Shown here: in pieces, positions 46,085 to 58,266 of the stretch
How the letters are laid out: every line of letters starts with the position of its first letter
Position numbering within the stretch: the stretch's first letter is position 1
Assembly (NCBI GenBank): GCA_964016885.1
Contig: OZ024742.1
Span: forward strand, 1,138,236-1,202,235
Source of the DNA: Eledone cirrhosa
Taxonomy: Eukaryota; Mollusca; Cephalopoda; Octopoda; Eledonidae
DNA: 64,000 nucleotides
Direction of reading: 5' to 3'
Position numbers and translations under genes: made by a program
Notes under the pieces: model-generated
The model's input: the letters and a program-made list of their open reading frames with translations, nothing else
Told to the model about the DNA's origin: nothing
The model's database searches: none

Positions 46085-47890
46085 ATCAACATTCCTGTAG
46101 AGCTAGAGATAAAACTAGGCTCACAACAACATTACTGTACAGCTAGAGATAAAACTAGGCTCACATCAACATTACTGTACAGCTAGAGATAAAACTAGGC
46201 TCAGATCAACATTACTGTAGAGCTAGAGATAAAACTAGGCACGCATCAACATTACTGTAGAGCTAGAGATAAAACTAGGCTCACATCAACATTACTGTAT
46301 AGCTAGAGATAAAACTAGGCTCACATCAACATTACTGTAGAGCTAGAGATAAAACTAGGCTCACATCAACATTACTGTAGAGCTAGACATAAAACTAGGC
46401 TCACATCAACATTACTGTAAAGCTAGAGTTAAAACTAGGCTCACATCAACATTACTGTATAGCTATAGATAAAACTAGGCTCACAACAACATTACTGTAG
46501 GGCTATAGATAAAACTAGGCACACATCAACATTACTGTATAGCTATAGATAAAACTAGGCTCACAACAACATTACTGTAGAGCTATAGATAAAACTAGGC
46601 TCACATCAACATTACTGTCGAGCTAGAGATAAAACTAGGCTCACATCAACATTACTGTAGAGCTATAGATAAAGCTAGGCTCACAACAACATTACTGTAC
46701 AATTAGAGATAAAACTAGGCTCACAACAACATTACTGTAGAGCTAGAGATAAAACTATGCTCGCATGAACATCACTGTAGAGCCGGAGATAAAACAAGGC
46801 TCTCAACAACATTACGGTACAACTAGAGATAAAACTAGGCTCACATCAACATTAATATAGAGCTAAAGATAAAGCTAGGCTCACAACAACATTACTGTAC
46901 AACTAGAGATAAAACTAGGCTCACAACAACATTACTGTAGAGCTATAGATAAAACTAGGCTCACATCAACATTCCTGTAGAGCTAGAGATAAAACTAGGC
47001 TCACAACAACATTACTGTACAGCTAGAGATAAAACTAGGCTCACATCAACATTACTGTACAGCTAGAGATAAAACTAGGCTCAGATCAACATTACTGTAG
47101 AGCTAGAGATAAAACTAGGCACGCATCAACATTACTGTAGAGCTAGAGATAAAACTAGGCTCACATCAACATTACTGTATAGCTAGAGATAAAACTAGGC
47201 TCACATCAACATTACTGTATAGCTAGAGATAAAACTAGGCTCACATCAACATTACTGTAGAGCTAGAGATAAAACTAGGCTCACATCAACATTACTGTAG
47301 AGCTAGAGATAAAACTAGGCTCACATCAACATTACTGTAAAGCTAGAGTTAAAACTAGGCTCACATCAACATTACTGTATAGCTATAGATAAAACTAGGC
47401 TCACAACAACATTACTGTAGGGCTATAGATAAAACTAGGCACACATCAACATTACTGTATAGCTATAGATAAAACTAGGCTCACAACAACATTACTGTAG
47501 AGCTATAGATAAAACTAGGCTCACATCAACATTACTGTCGAGCTAGAGATAAAACTAGGCTCACATCAACATTACTGTAGAGCTATAGATAAAGCTAGGC
47601 TCACAACAACATTACTGTACAATTAGAGATAAAACTAGGCTCACAACAACATTACTGTAGAGCTAGAGATAAAACTATGCTCGCATGAACATCACTGTAG
47701 AGCCGGAGATAAAACAAGGCTCTCAACAACATTACGGTACAACTAGAGATAAAACTAGGCTCACATCAACATTAATATAGAGCTAAAGATAAAGCTAGGC
47801 TCACAACAACATTACTGTACAACTAGATATAAAACTAGGCTCACAACAACATTACTGTAGAGCTATAGATAAAACTAGGCTCACATCAAC
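46085..47890 (+). repeat. Higher-order repeat, 880/920-bp unit in two copies
   Basis: The ATTCCTGTAG marker is at 46,091 and 46,971 and GGCACGCATC is near 46,239 and 47,119, both 880 bp apart. The AAACTATGCTCGCATG variant is near 46,752 and 47,672, 920 bp apart. The 40-bp increase is an extra GTATAGC monomer in the second copy (about 47,200-47,240). The copies otherwise share all the private variants I could follow, so this is a young duplication. Confidence 0.82.
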
Positions 47891-49609
47891 ATTACTGTAA
47901 AGCTAGAGGTGAAACTAGGCTCACATCAACATTACTGTAGAGCTAGAGATAAAACTAGGCTCACATCAACATTACTGTAGAGCTAGAGATAAAACTAGAC
48001 TCACATCAACATTACTGTAGAGCTAGAAATAAAACTAGGCTCACAACATTACTGTAAAGCTAGAGACAAAACTAGGTTCACATTCACTTTACTGTACAGC
48101 TAGAGATAAACTAGGCTCACAACAACATTACTGTACAGCCAGAGATAAAACTAGGCTCACATCAACATTACTGTATAGCTAGAGATAAAACTAGGCTCAC
48201 AACAACATTACTGTAGAGCTAGAGATGAAACTAGGCTCACATCAAGATTACTGTAGAGCTAGGGATGAAACTAGGCTCACAACAACATTACGGTAAATCT
48301 AGAGATAAAACTAGGCTCACATCAACATTACTGTAGAGCTAGAGATGAAACTAGGCTCACAACATTACTGTAGAGCTAGAGATAAAACTAGGCTCACATC
48401 AACATTACTGTATAGCTAGAGATAAAACTAGGCTCACATCAACATTCCTGTAGAGCTAGAGATAAAACTAGGCTCACATCAACATAACTGTAGAGCTAGA
48501 GATAAAACTAGGCTCACATCAACATTACTGTATAGCTATAGATAAAACTAGGCTCACAACAACATTACTGTAGAGCTAGAGATAAAACTAGGCTCACAAC
48601 AACATTACTGAAGAGCTAGAGATACAACTATGCTCACATCAACATTACTGTAGAGCTAGAGATAAATCTAGGCTGACAACAACATTACTGTAAAGCTAGA
48701 GATAAAACTAGGCTCACATCAACATTACTGTAGAGCTAGAGATAAAACTAGGCTCACATCAACATTACTGTAGAGCTAGAGATAAAACTAGGCTCACATC
48801 AACATTACTGTATAGCTAGAGATAAAACTAGGCTCACATCAACATTACTGTAGAGCTAAAGATAAAACTAGGCTCACATCAACATTACTGTAGAGCTAGA
48901 CATAAAACTAGGCTCACATCAACATTACTGTAAAGCTAGAGATAAAACTAGGCTCACATCAACATTACTGTATAGCTATAGATAAAACTAGGCTCACAAC
49001 AACATTACTGTAGGGCTATAGATAAAACTAGGCACACATCAACATTACTGTATAGCTATAGATAAAACTAGGCTCACAACAACATTACTGTAGAGCTATA
49101 GATAAAACTAGGCTCACATCAACATTACTGTCGAGCTAGAGATAAAACTAGGCTCACATCAACATTACTGTAGAGCTATAGATAAAGCTAGGCTCACAAC
49201 AACATTACTGTACAATTAGAGATAAAACTAGGCTCACAACAACATTACTGTAGAGCTAGAGATAAAACTAGGCTCGCATGAACATCACTGTAGAGCCGGA
49301 GATAAAACAAGGCTCTCAACAACATTACGGTACAACTAGAGATAAAACTAGGCTCACATCAACATTAATATAGAGCTATAGATAAAGCTAGGCTCACAAC
49401 AACATTACTGTACAACTAGAGATAAAACTAGGCTCACAACAACATTACTGTAGAGCTAGAGATAAAACTAGGCTCACATGAACATCACTGTACAGCTAGA
49501 GATAAAACTAGGCTCACAACATTACTGTACAGCTAGAGATAAAACTAGGCTCACAACATTACTGTACAGCTAGAGATAAAACTAGGCTCACAACATTACT
49601 GTACAGCTA

Positions 49610-52600
49610 GAGATAAAACTAGGCTCACATCAACATTACTGTACAGCTAGAGATAAAACTAGGCTCATATAATCATTACTGTACAGCTAGAGATACAACT
49701 AGACTCACGTCAACATTACTGTACCGCTAGAGATAAAACTAGGCTCACATCAACATTACTGTACCGCTAGAGATAATACTAGGCTCACATCAACATTACT
49801 GTACCGCTAGAGATAAAACTAGGCTCACATCAACATTACTGTACCGCTAGAGATAAAACTAGGCTCACATCAACATTATTGTACAGCTAGAGACAAAACT
49901 AGGCTCACAACAACATTACTGTACAACTAAAGATAAAACTAGGCTCACATCATCATTACTGTACAGCTAGAGATAAAACTAGGTTCACATCAACATTACT
50001 GTAGAGCTAGAGATAAAACTAGGTTCATATCAACTTTACTGTAGAGCTAGAGATAAAACTAGGTTCATATCAACATTATTGTACAGCTAGGGATAAAACT
50101 AGGCTCACATTCACATTACTGTACAGCTAGAGATAAAACTAGGCTCACAACAACATTACTGTACAGCCAGAGATAAAACTAGGCTCACATCAACATTACT
50201 GTAGGACTATAGATAAAACTAGGCTCACATTAACATTACTGTACAGCTATAGATAAAACTAGGCTCACAACAACATTACTGTAGAGCTAGAGATAAAACT
50301 AGGCTCACATCAACATTACTGTAGAGCTAGAGATAAAACTAGGCTCACAACAACATTACTGTAGAGCTAGAGATAAAACTAGGCTCACATCAACGTTACT
50401 GTAGAGCTAGAGATGAAACTAGGCTCACATCAACATTACTGTATAGCTATAGATAAAACTAGGCTCACAACAACATTACTGTAGAGCTAGAGATAAAACT
50501 AGGCTCACAACAACATTACTGAAGAGCTAGAGATACAACTATGCTCACATCAACATTACTGTAGAGCTAGAGATAAATCTAGGCTGACAACAACATTACT
50601 GTAAAGCTAGAGATAAAACTAGGCTCACATCAACATTACTGTAGAGCTAGAGATAAAACTAGGCTCACATCAACATTACTGTAGAGCTAGAGATGAAACT
50701 AGGCTCACATCAACATTACTGTAGAGCTAGAGATGAAACTAGGCTCACATCAACATTACTGTAGAGTTAGAGATAAAACTAGGCTCACATGAATATCACT
50801 GTAGAGCCGGAGATAAAACAAGGCTCACATCAACATTACTGTATAGCTAGAGATAAAACTAGGCTCACAACATAACTGTACAGCTATAGATAAAACTAGG
50901 CTCACATCAACATTACTGTAAAGCTAGAGATGAAACTAGGCTCACATCAACATTACTGTAGAGCTAGAGATAAAACTAGGCTCACATCAACATTACTGTA
51001 GAGCTAGAGATAAAACTAGGCTCACATCAACATTACTGTAGAGCTAGAAATAAAACTAGGCTCACAACATTACTGTAAAGCTAGAGACAAAACTAGGCTC
51101 ACATTCACATTACTGTACAGCTAGAGATAAAACTAGGCACACATCAACATTACTGTACCGCTAGAGATAAAACTAGGCTCACATCAACATTATTGTACAG
51201 CTAGAGACAAAACTAGGCTCACAACAACATTACTGTACAACTAAAGATAAAACTAGGCTCACATCATCATTACTGTACAGCTAGAGATAAAACTAGGTTC
51301 ACATCAACATTACTGTAGAGCTAGAGATAAAACTAGGTTCATATCAACTTTACTGTAGAGCTAGAGATAAAACTAGGTTCATATCAACATTATTGTACAG
51401 CTAGGGATAAAACTAGGCTCACATTCACATTACTGTACAGCTAGAGATAAAACTAGGCTCACAACAACATTACTGTACAGCCAGAGATAAAACTAGGCTC
51501 ACATCAACATTACTGTAGGACTATAGATAAAACTAGGCTCACATTAACATTACTGTACAGCTATAGATAAAACTAGGCTCACAACAACATTACTGTAGAG
51601 CTAGAGATAAAACTAGGCTCACATCAACATTACTGTAGAGCTAGAGATAAAACTAGGCTCACAACAACATTACTGTAGAGCTAGAGATAAAACTAGGCTC
51701 ACAACAACATTACTGTAGAGCTAGAGATAAAACTAGGCTCACATCAACGTTACTGTAGAGCTAGAGATGAAACTAGGCTCACATCAACATTACTGTATAG
51801 CTATAGATAAAACTAGGCTCACAACAACATTACTGTAGAGCTAGAGATAAAACTAGGCTCACAACAACATTACTGAAGAGCTAGAGATACAACTATGCTC
51901 ACATCAACATTACTGTAGAGCTAGAGATAAATCTAGGCTGACAACAACATTACTGTAAAGCTAGAGATAAAACTAGGCTCACATCAACATTACTGTAGAG
52001 CTAGAGATAAAACTAGGCTCACATCAACATTACTGTAGAGCTAGAGATGAAACTAGGCTCACATCAACATTACTGTAGAGCTAGAGATAAAACTAGGCTC
52101 ACAACATAACTGTACAGCTAGAGATAAAACTAGGCTCACATCAACATTACTGTAGAGCTAGAAATAAAACTAGGCTCACAACATTACTGTAAAGCTAGAG
52201 ACAAAACTAGGCTCACATTCACATTACTGTACAGCTAGAGATAAACTAGGCTCACAACAACATTACTGTACAGCCAGAGATAAAACTAGGCTCACATCAA
52301 CATTACTGTATAGCTAGAGATAAAACTAGGCTCACATCAACATTACTATAAAGCTAGAGATAAAACTAGGCTCACATCAACATTACTGTAGAGCTAGAGA
52401 TAAAACTAGGCTCACATCAACATTACGGTAGAGCTAGAGATGAAACTAGGCTCACAACAACATTACTGTAGAGCTAGAGATAAAACTAGGCTCACATCAA
52501 CAATACTGTATAGCTAGAGATAAAACTAGGCTCACATCAACATTCCTGTAGAGCTAGAGATAAAACTAGGCTCACATCAACATTACTGTAGAGCTAGAGA

Positions 52601-55600
52601 TAAAACTAGGCTCACAACAACATTACTGTACAGCCAGAGATAAAGCTAGGCTCACATCAACATTACTCTAGTGCTAGAGATAAAACTAGGCTCACAACAA
52701 CATTACTGTACAGCTAGAGATAAAACTAGGCTCACATCAACATTACTGTACAGCTAGAGATAAAACTAGGCTCAGATCAACATTACTGTAGAGCTAGAGA
52801 TAAAACTAGGCACACATCAACATTACTGTAGAGCTAGAGATAAAACTAGGCTCACATCAACATTACTGTATAGCTAGAGATAAAACTAGGCTCACATCAA
52901 CATTACTGTAGAGCTAGACATAAAACTAGGCTCACATCAACATTACTGTAAAGCTAGAGATAAAACTAGGCTCACATCAACATTACTGTATAGCTATAGA
53001 TAAAACTAGGCTCACAACAACATTACTGTAGGGCTATAGATAAAACTAGGCTCACATCAACATTACTGTACAGCCAGAGATAAAGCTAGGCTCACATCAA
53101 CATTACTCTAGTGCTAGAGATAAAACTAGGCTCACAACAACATTACTGTAGAGCTAGAGATAAAACTAGGCACACATCAACATTACTGTAGAGCTAGAGA
53201 TAAAACTAGGCTCACATCAGCATTACTGTATAGCTAGAGATAAAACTAGGCTCACATCAACATTACTGTAGAGCTAGACATAAAACTCGGCTCACATCAA
53301 CATTACTGTAAAGCTAGAGATAAAACTAGGCTCACATCAACATTACTGTATAGCTATAGATAAAACTAGGCTCACAACAACATTACTGTAGAGCTATAGA
53401 TAAAACTAGGCTCACATCAACATTACTGTCGAGCTAGAGATAAAACTAGGCTCACATCAACATTACTGTAGAGCTATAGATAAAGCTAGGCTCACAACAA
53501 CATTACTGTACAATTAGAGATAAAACTAGGCTCACAACAACATTACTGTAGAGCTAGAGATAAAACTAGGCTCGCATGAACATTACTGTAGAGCCGGAGA
53601 TAAAACAAGGCTCTCAACAACATTACGGTACAACTAGAGATAAAACTAGGCTCACATCAATATTAATATAGAGCTATAGATAAAGCTAGGCTCACAACAA
53701 CATTACTGTACAACTAGAGATAAAACTAGGCTCACAACAACATTACTGTAGAGCTAGAGATAAAACTAGGCTCACATGAACATCACTGTAGAGCCGGAGA
53801 TAAAACAAGGCTCACAACAACATTACTGTACAGCTAGAGATAAAACTAGGCTCACATCAAAATTACTGTACAGCTAGAGATAAAAGTAGGCTCACATCAA
53901 CATTACTGTAGAGCTAGAGATAAAACTAGGCTCACATCAACATTACTGTACAGCTAGAGATAAAACTAGGCTCACAACATTATTGTACAGCTAGAGATAA
54001 AACAAGGCTCACATCAATATTACTGTACAGATAGAGATAAAACTAGGCTCATATAATCATTACTGTACAGCTAGAGATACAACTAGACTCACGTCAACAT
54101 TACTGTACCGCTAGAGATAAAACTAGGCTCACATCAACATTACTGTACCGCTAGAGATAAAACTAGGCTCACATCAACATTACTGTACCGCTAGAGATAA
54201 AACTAGGCTCACATCAACACTACTGTACCGCTAGAGATAAAACTAGGCTCACATCAACATTACTGTACAGCTAGAGACAAAACTAGGCTCACAACAACAT
54301 TACTGTACAACTAAAGATAAAACTAGGCTCACATCATCATTACTGTACAGCTAGAGATAAAACTAGGTTCACATCAACATTACTGTAGAGCTAGAGATAA
54401 AACTAGGTTCATATCAACTTTACTGTAGAGCTAGAGATAAAACTAGGTTCATATCAACATTATTGTACAGCTAGGGATAAAACTAGGCTCACATTCACAT
54501 TACTGTACAGCTAGAGATAAAACTAGGCTCACAACAACATTACTGTACAGCCAGAGATAAAACTAGGCTCACATCAACATTACTGTAGGACTATGGATAA
54601 AACTAGGCTCACATTAACATTACTGTACAGCTATAGATAAAACTAGGCTCACAACAACATTACTGTAGAGCTAGAGATAAAACTAGGCTCACATCAACGT
54701 TACTGTAGAGCTAGAGATAAAACTAGGCTCACATCAACATTACTGTAAAGCTAGAGATGAAACTAGGCTCACAACAACATTACGGTAGAGCTAGAGATAA
54801 AACTAAGCTCACATCAACATTACTGTAGAGCTAGAGATGAAACTAGGCTCACTCAACATTACTGTAGAGTTAGAGATAAAACTAGGCTCACATGAATATC
54901 ACTGTAGAGCCGGAGATAAAACAAGGCTCACATCAACATTACTGTATAGCTAGAGATAAAACTAGGCTCACAACATAACTGTACAGCTATAGATAAAACT
55001 AGGCTCACATCAACATTACTGTAAAGCTAGAGATGAAACTAGGCTCACATCAACATTACTGTAGAGCTAGAGATAAAACTAGGCTCACATCAACATTATT
55101 GTAGAGCTAGAGATAAAACTAGGCTCACATCAACATTACTGTAGAGCTAGAAATAAAACTAGGCTCACAACATTACTGTAAAGCTAGAGACAAAACTAGG
55201 CTCACATTCACATTACTGTACAGCTAGAGATAAACTAGGCTCACAACAACATTACTGTACAGCCAGAGATAAAACTAGGCTCACATCAACATTACTGTAT
55301 AGCTAGGGATGAAACTAGGCTCACAACAATATTACGGTAGAGCTAGAGATAAAACTAGGCTCACATCAACATTACGGTAGAGCTAGAGATGAAACTAGGC
55401 TCACAACAACATTACTGTAGAGCTAGAGATAAAACTAGGCTCGCATGAACATTACTGTAGAGCCGGAGATAAAACAAGGCTCTCAACAACATTACGGTAC
55501 AACTAGAGATAAAACTAGGCTCACATCAACATTAATATAGAGCTATAGATAAAGCTAGGCTCACAACAACATTACTGTACAACTAGAGATAAAACTAGGC

Positions 55601-56290
55601 TCACAACAACATTACTGTAGAGCTAGAGATAAAACTAGGCTCACATGAACATCACTGTAGAGCCGGAGATAAAACAAGGCTCACAACAACATTACTGTAC
55701 AGCTAGAGATAAAACTAGGCTCACATCAAAATTACTGTACAGCTAGAGATAAAAGTAGGCTCACATCAACATTACTGTAGAGCTAGAGATAAAACTAGGC
55801 TCACATCAACATTACTGTACAGCTAGAGATAAAACTAGGCTCACAACATTACTGTACAGCTAGAGATAAAACAAGGCTCACATCAATATTACTGTACAGC
55901 TAGAGATAAAACTAGGCTCATATAATCATTACTGTACAGCTAGAGATACAACTAGACTCACGTCAACATTACTGTACCGCTAGAGATAAAACTAGGCTCA
56001 CATCAACATTACTGTACCGCTAGAGATAAAACTAGGCTCACATCAACATTACTGTACCGCTAGAGATAAAATTAGGCTCACATCAACATTACTGTACCGC
56101 TAGAGATAAAACTAGGCTCACATCAACATTACTGTACAGCTAGAGACAAAACTAGGCTCACAACAACATTACTGTACAACTAAAGATAAAACTAGGCTCA
56201 CATCATCATTACTGTACAGCTAGAGATAAAACTAGGTTCACATCAACATTACTGTAGAGCTAGAGATAAAACTAGGCTCACATCAACATT
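49610..56290 (+). repeat. Right-hand satellite domain with interleaved HOR copies
   Basis: The CATATAATCATT marker occurs near 49,666, 54,050 and 55,919, spaced about 4,384 and 1,869 bp, each time followed by the ACGTCAAC and GTACCGC monomers. The GGTTCATATCAACTTT marker occurs at 50,022, 51,336 and 54,406, spaced 1,314 and 3,070 bp. Both series share flanking monomers, so segments of several sizes have been duplicated over one another. Confidence 0.75.
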
Positions 56291-56449
56291 CCTGTAGAGC
56301 TAGAGATAAAACTAGGCTCACATCAACATTACTGTAAAGCTAGAGATAAAACTAGGCTCACATCAACATTACTGTATAGCTAGAGATAAAACTAGGCTCA
56401 CATCAACATTACTCTAGAGCTAGAGATAAAACTAGGCTCACATCAACAT

Positions 56450-56766
56450 TACTGTACAGCAAGATATAAAACTAGGCTCACATCAAATTACTGTAGAGCT
56501 AGAGATAAAACTAGGCTCACATCAACATTACTGTAGAGCTAGAGATAAAACTAGGCTCACATCAACATTACTGTAGAGCTAGAGATAAAACTAGGCTCAC
56601 ATCAACATTACTCTAGAGCTAGAGATAAAACTAGGCTCACATCAACATTACTGTACAGCAAGATATAAAACTAGGCTCACATCAACATTACTGTACAGCA
56701 AGATATAAAACTTGGCTCACATCAACATTACTGTACAGCAAGATATAAAACTAGGCTCACATCAAC
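56450..56766 (+). repeat. Right edge of the satellite array
   Basis: The last monomers include four with the uncommon AGCAAGATATAAAAC variant (near 56,458, 56,657, 56,697 and 56,737). One 39-bp copy reads CACATCAAATTACTG near 56,480. The array stops inside a monomer after ACATCAACA and passes directly into unrelated sequence at about 56,767. I see no target-site duplication or element end at the junction. Confidence 0.85.
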
Positions 56767-56825
56767 AGAACCAAGAACATACATCTTATACAAACAGATG
56801 GCTTGACTAACCTTAACCTAAATAT

Positions 56826-57078
56826 CACACACATACAGACATACACATACTTACATATACAGACATACACATACTTACATACACAGACATACAGACACAC
56901 ACAGACATACAGACATACACAAACATACACTGACATACAGACATATACAGACATACAGACATACACAGACATACACAGACACATACAGTCAGATACAGTC
57001 ACACACACACACAGCCACAGATTCAGACACACACATAAATACACACACCCTCACATATGTACACACACACAGCCACAG
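56826..57078 (+). repeat. Compound CA-rich microsatellite (ACATAC/ACAGAC)
   Basis: Low-complexity tract of ACATAC, ACAGACAT and CACACA units with occasional ATACTT, beginning about 60 bp after the satellite edge. It is open in several frames on both strands only because the units lack stops. It is not coding. Confidence 0.93.
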
Positions 57079-57101
57079 TCCATTTCCTGGGCTGGTACAA
57101 G

Positions 57102-57345
57102 GAGGTGGTGGTGATGGTCTTGTTAGTGGTGGTGGTGGTCTTGTTGTTGTTAGTGATGGTGGTGGTGGTGGTGATGGTCTTGTTGTTGGTGGTGGTGGTG
57201 GTGGTGGTGGTGCTGATGTTGTCTTGTTAGTGGTGGTGGTGGTGCTGATGGTCTTGTTGATGGTGGTGGTGGTCTTGTTGTTGTTAGTGATGGTGGTGGT
57301 CTTGTTGTTGTTGGTGCTGATGGTCTTGTTGTTAGTGGTGGTGGT
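57102..57345 (+). repeat. Imperfect GGT/TTG trinucleotide tract
   Basis: Purine/pyrimidine-skewed tract of GGTGGT blocks separated by CTTGTTGTT, AGTGAT and GCTGAT spacers, with a loose higher period of about 30-60 bp. Its open frames on both strands (Val/Leu-rich on the plus strand; His, Pro and Thr-rich on the minus strand) are an effect of the 3-bp unit and do not indicate a gene. Confidence 0.92.
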
Positions 57346-57490
57346 AGGAAAGTGTCAACGCTACCTTCCATATATTTGCTATACACTTTACATCACAACT
57401 CTACTAATTAAATAATTAATTACAAATTAAAATGAGGTAACGAATTTGAAAAACAAAAATTCTCAGGGGAATTTATTTTCTCCCAGAGTG
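57346..57490. other. AT-rich unique sequence
   Basis: No gene, RNA or repeat recognised. It includes a short AATTAATTA-rich run near 57,408-57,424. Confidence 0.6.
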
Positions 57491-57495
57491 AAGAA

Positions 57496-57850
57496 TGTGT
57501 GTATGTAGTTATATATGTAAGTATAGATGTGTGTATATATGTGTGTGTATATATATAATATATATACACACACACACAGAAACATGTATATAGATATCTA
57601 TGCATGTATGCATACATAGTTATATATGTATGTGTTTGTATGTATGTGTGTATATATATATATGTGTGTGTATGTGTTTGTATGTATGTGTGTATATATA
57701 TATATATATTATGTATGTGTTTGTATGTATGTGTGTGTGTATATATATATATATATATGTATGTATGTGTGTGTGTGTGATGCATGCATTTGTAGGTATG
57801 CATGCAGGTGTGTGTACATATGTGTGTGTGTATAGATGTGTGTGTGTGTA
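57496..57850 (+). repeat. Compound TG/TA/TATG microsatellite
   Basis: Alternating GTGTGTATG, TATATATA and TGTATGTATG blocks typical of slippage-prone simple sequence. Frames in it are open by chance on both strands. Confidence 0.94.
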
Positions 57851-58140
57851 GACAATATGTAAGTGAAAGAAGGCAAGAGAGAGGGGGAGTGTTGTGGGGT
57901 TTAAGGAGGAAGTGAAGTGACCAAGAAAGAGTGAATGTGTGATGACATCTGTTTAATGTAGGAGGAGACCTTACTAAACATTGTCAGTCATCAGTTACTA
58001 GTAACATACCAACAGCACAAATATTCCCAAACTACCAAACTTTCAGAAATTACTTTCACAAGGAATGTCTTCAATTTTACATATTTACTTTAGATTTTGA
58101 AACATTTCAAATATATTTTTATATTTTCTAATTTTTAGTT
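57851..58140. other. Unique AT-rich non-coding sequence
   Basis: Begins purine-rich (GAAAGAAGGCAAGAGAGAG near 57,865), then mixed AT-rich sequence. I recognise no coding exon, RNA gene or transposon motif. Confidence 0.55.
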
Positions 58141-58266
58141 TACACACACAGACAGACACAGACACACAGGTATACACACACAGACAGACATACACACAGA
58201 AACAGACATACACACACAGACAGACACACACACAGACACACATACATACACACACACACACACACC
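58141..58266 (+). repeat. CACA/GACA microsatellite
   Basis: Tract of ACACAC and AGACAGACA units ending in a pure CA run. It directly abuts a LINE 3'-end relic on its right, where the reverse-oriented (TGA)n tail has merged into the simple repeat. Confidence 0.92.

Larger units (their letters stand above)
1..56766 (+). repeat. 40-bp satellite DNA megaarray (about 1,400 tandem monomers)
   Basis: Continuous head-to-tail tandem array. The monomer is 40 bp; positions 1-40 are a typical copy, with landmarks ATAAAACTAGG, CTCACATCAACATTACTG and TAGAGCTAGAG. The consensus has 15 G+C out of 40 and no CpG. Most copies are 40 bp. Recurrent length variants are 37 bp (CACAACATT in place of CACATCAACATT) and 39 bp (GATAAACTAG lacking one A). 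Common substitution subtypes are GTACAGC, GTATAGC, GTACCGC, GTACAACTAG, CAGCCAG and GAGCCGG. I saw no inverted monomer and no inserted element. The unit length is not a multiple of 3 and carries stops on both strands, so no frame stays open. The left end lies outside the window; the right end breaks inside a monomer at about 56,766. Identity with a named satellite family is not known to me. Confidence 0.98.

Noticed and set aside
1..56766. CRISPR array
   Set aside because: The units are contiguous 40-bp tandem monomers with no unique spacers, in an animal genome with introns.
1..56766. Centromeric satellite call
   Set aside because: A large homogeneous array with HORs would fit, but nothing in the sequence (no CENP-B-box-like motif TTCG....CGGG) shows centromere function, and a gene exon lies 5 kb away.
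1..56766. Hammerhead or other self-cleaving ribozyme in the monomer
   Set aside because: The 40-bp unit lacks the CUGAUGA and GAAA core elements, and the only stem found is a simple 7-bp hairpin.
56757..57114. Open frames of 95 and 103 codons on both strands
   Set aside because: They are translations of the CA/ACATAC microsatellite (Tyr/Thr/His or Cys/Val runs) and lack any domain.
57150..57415. Pro/His-rich and Val/Leu-rich open frames
   Set aside because: Produced by the GGT/TTG trinucleotide tract on its two strands.
57420..57851. Three overlapping open frames rich in Tyr, Val, Cys and His
   Set aside because: Slippage products of the TG/TA/TATG microsatellite.
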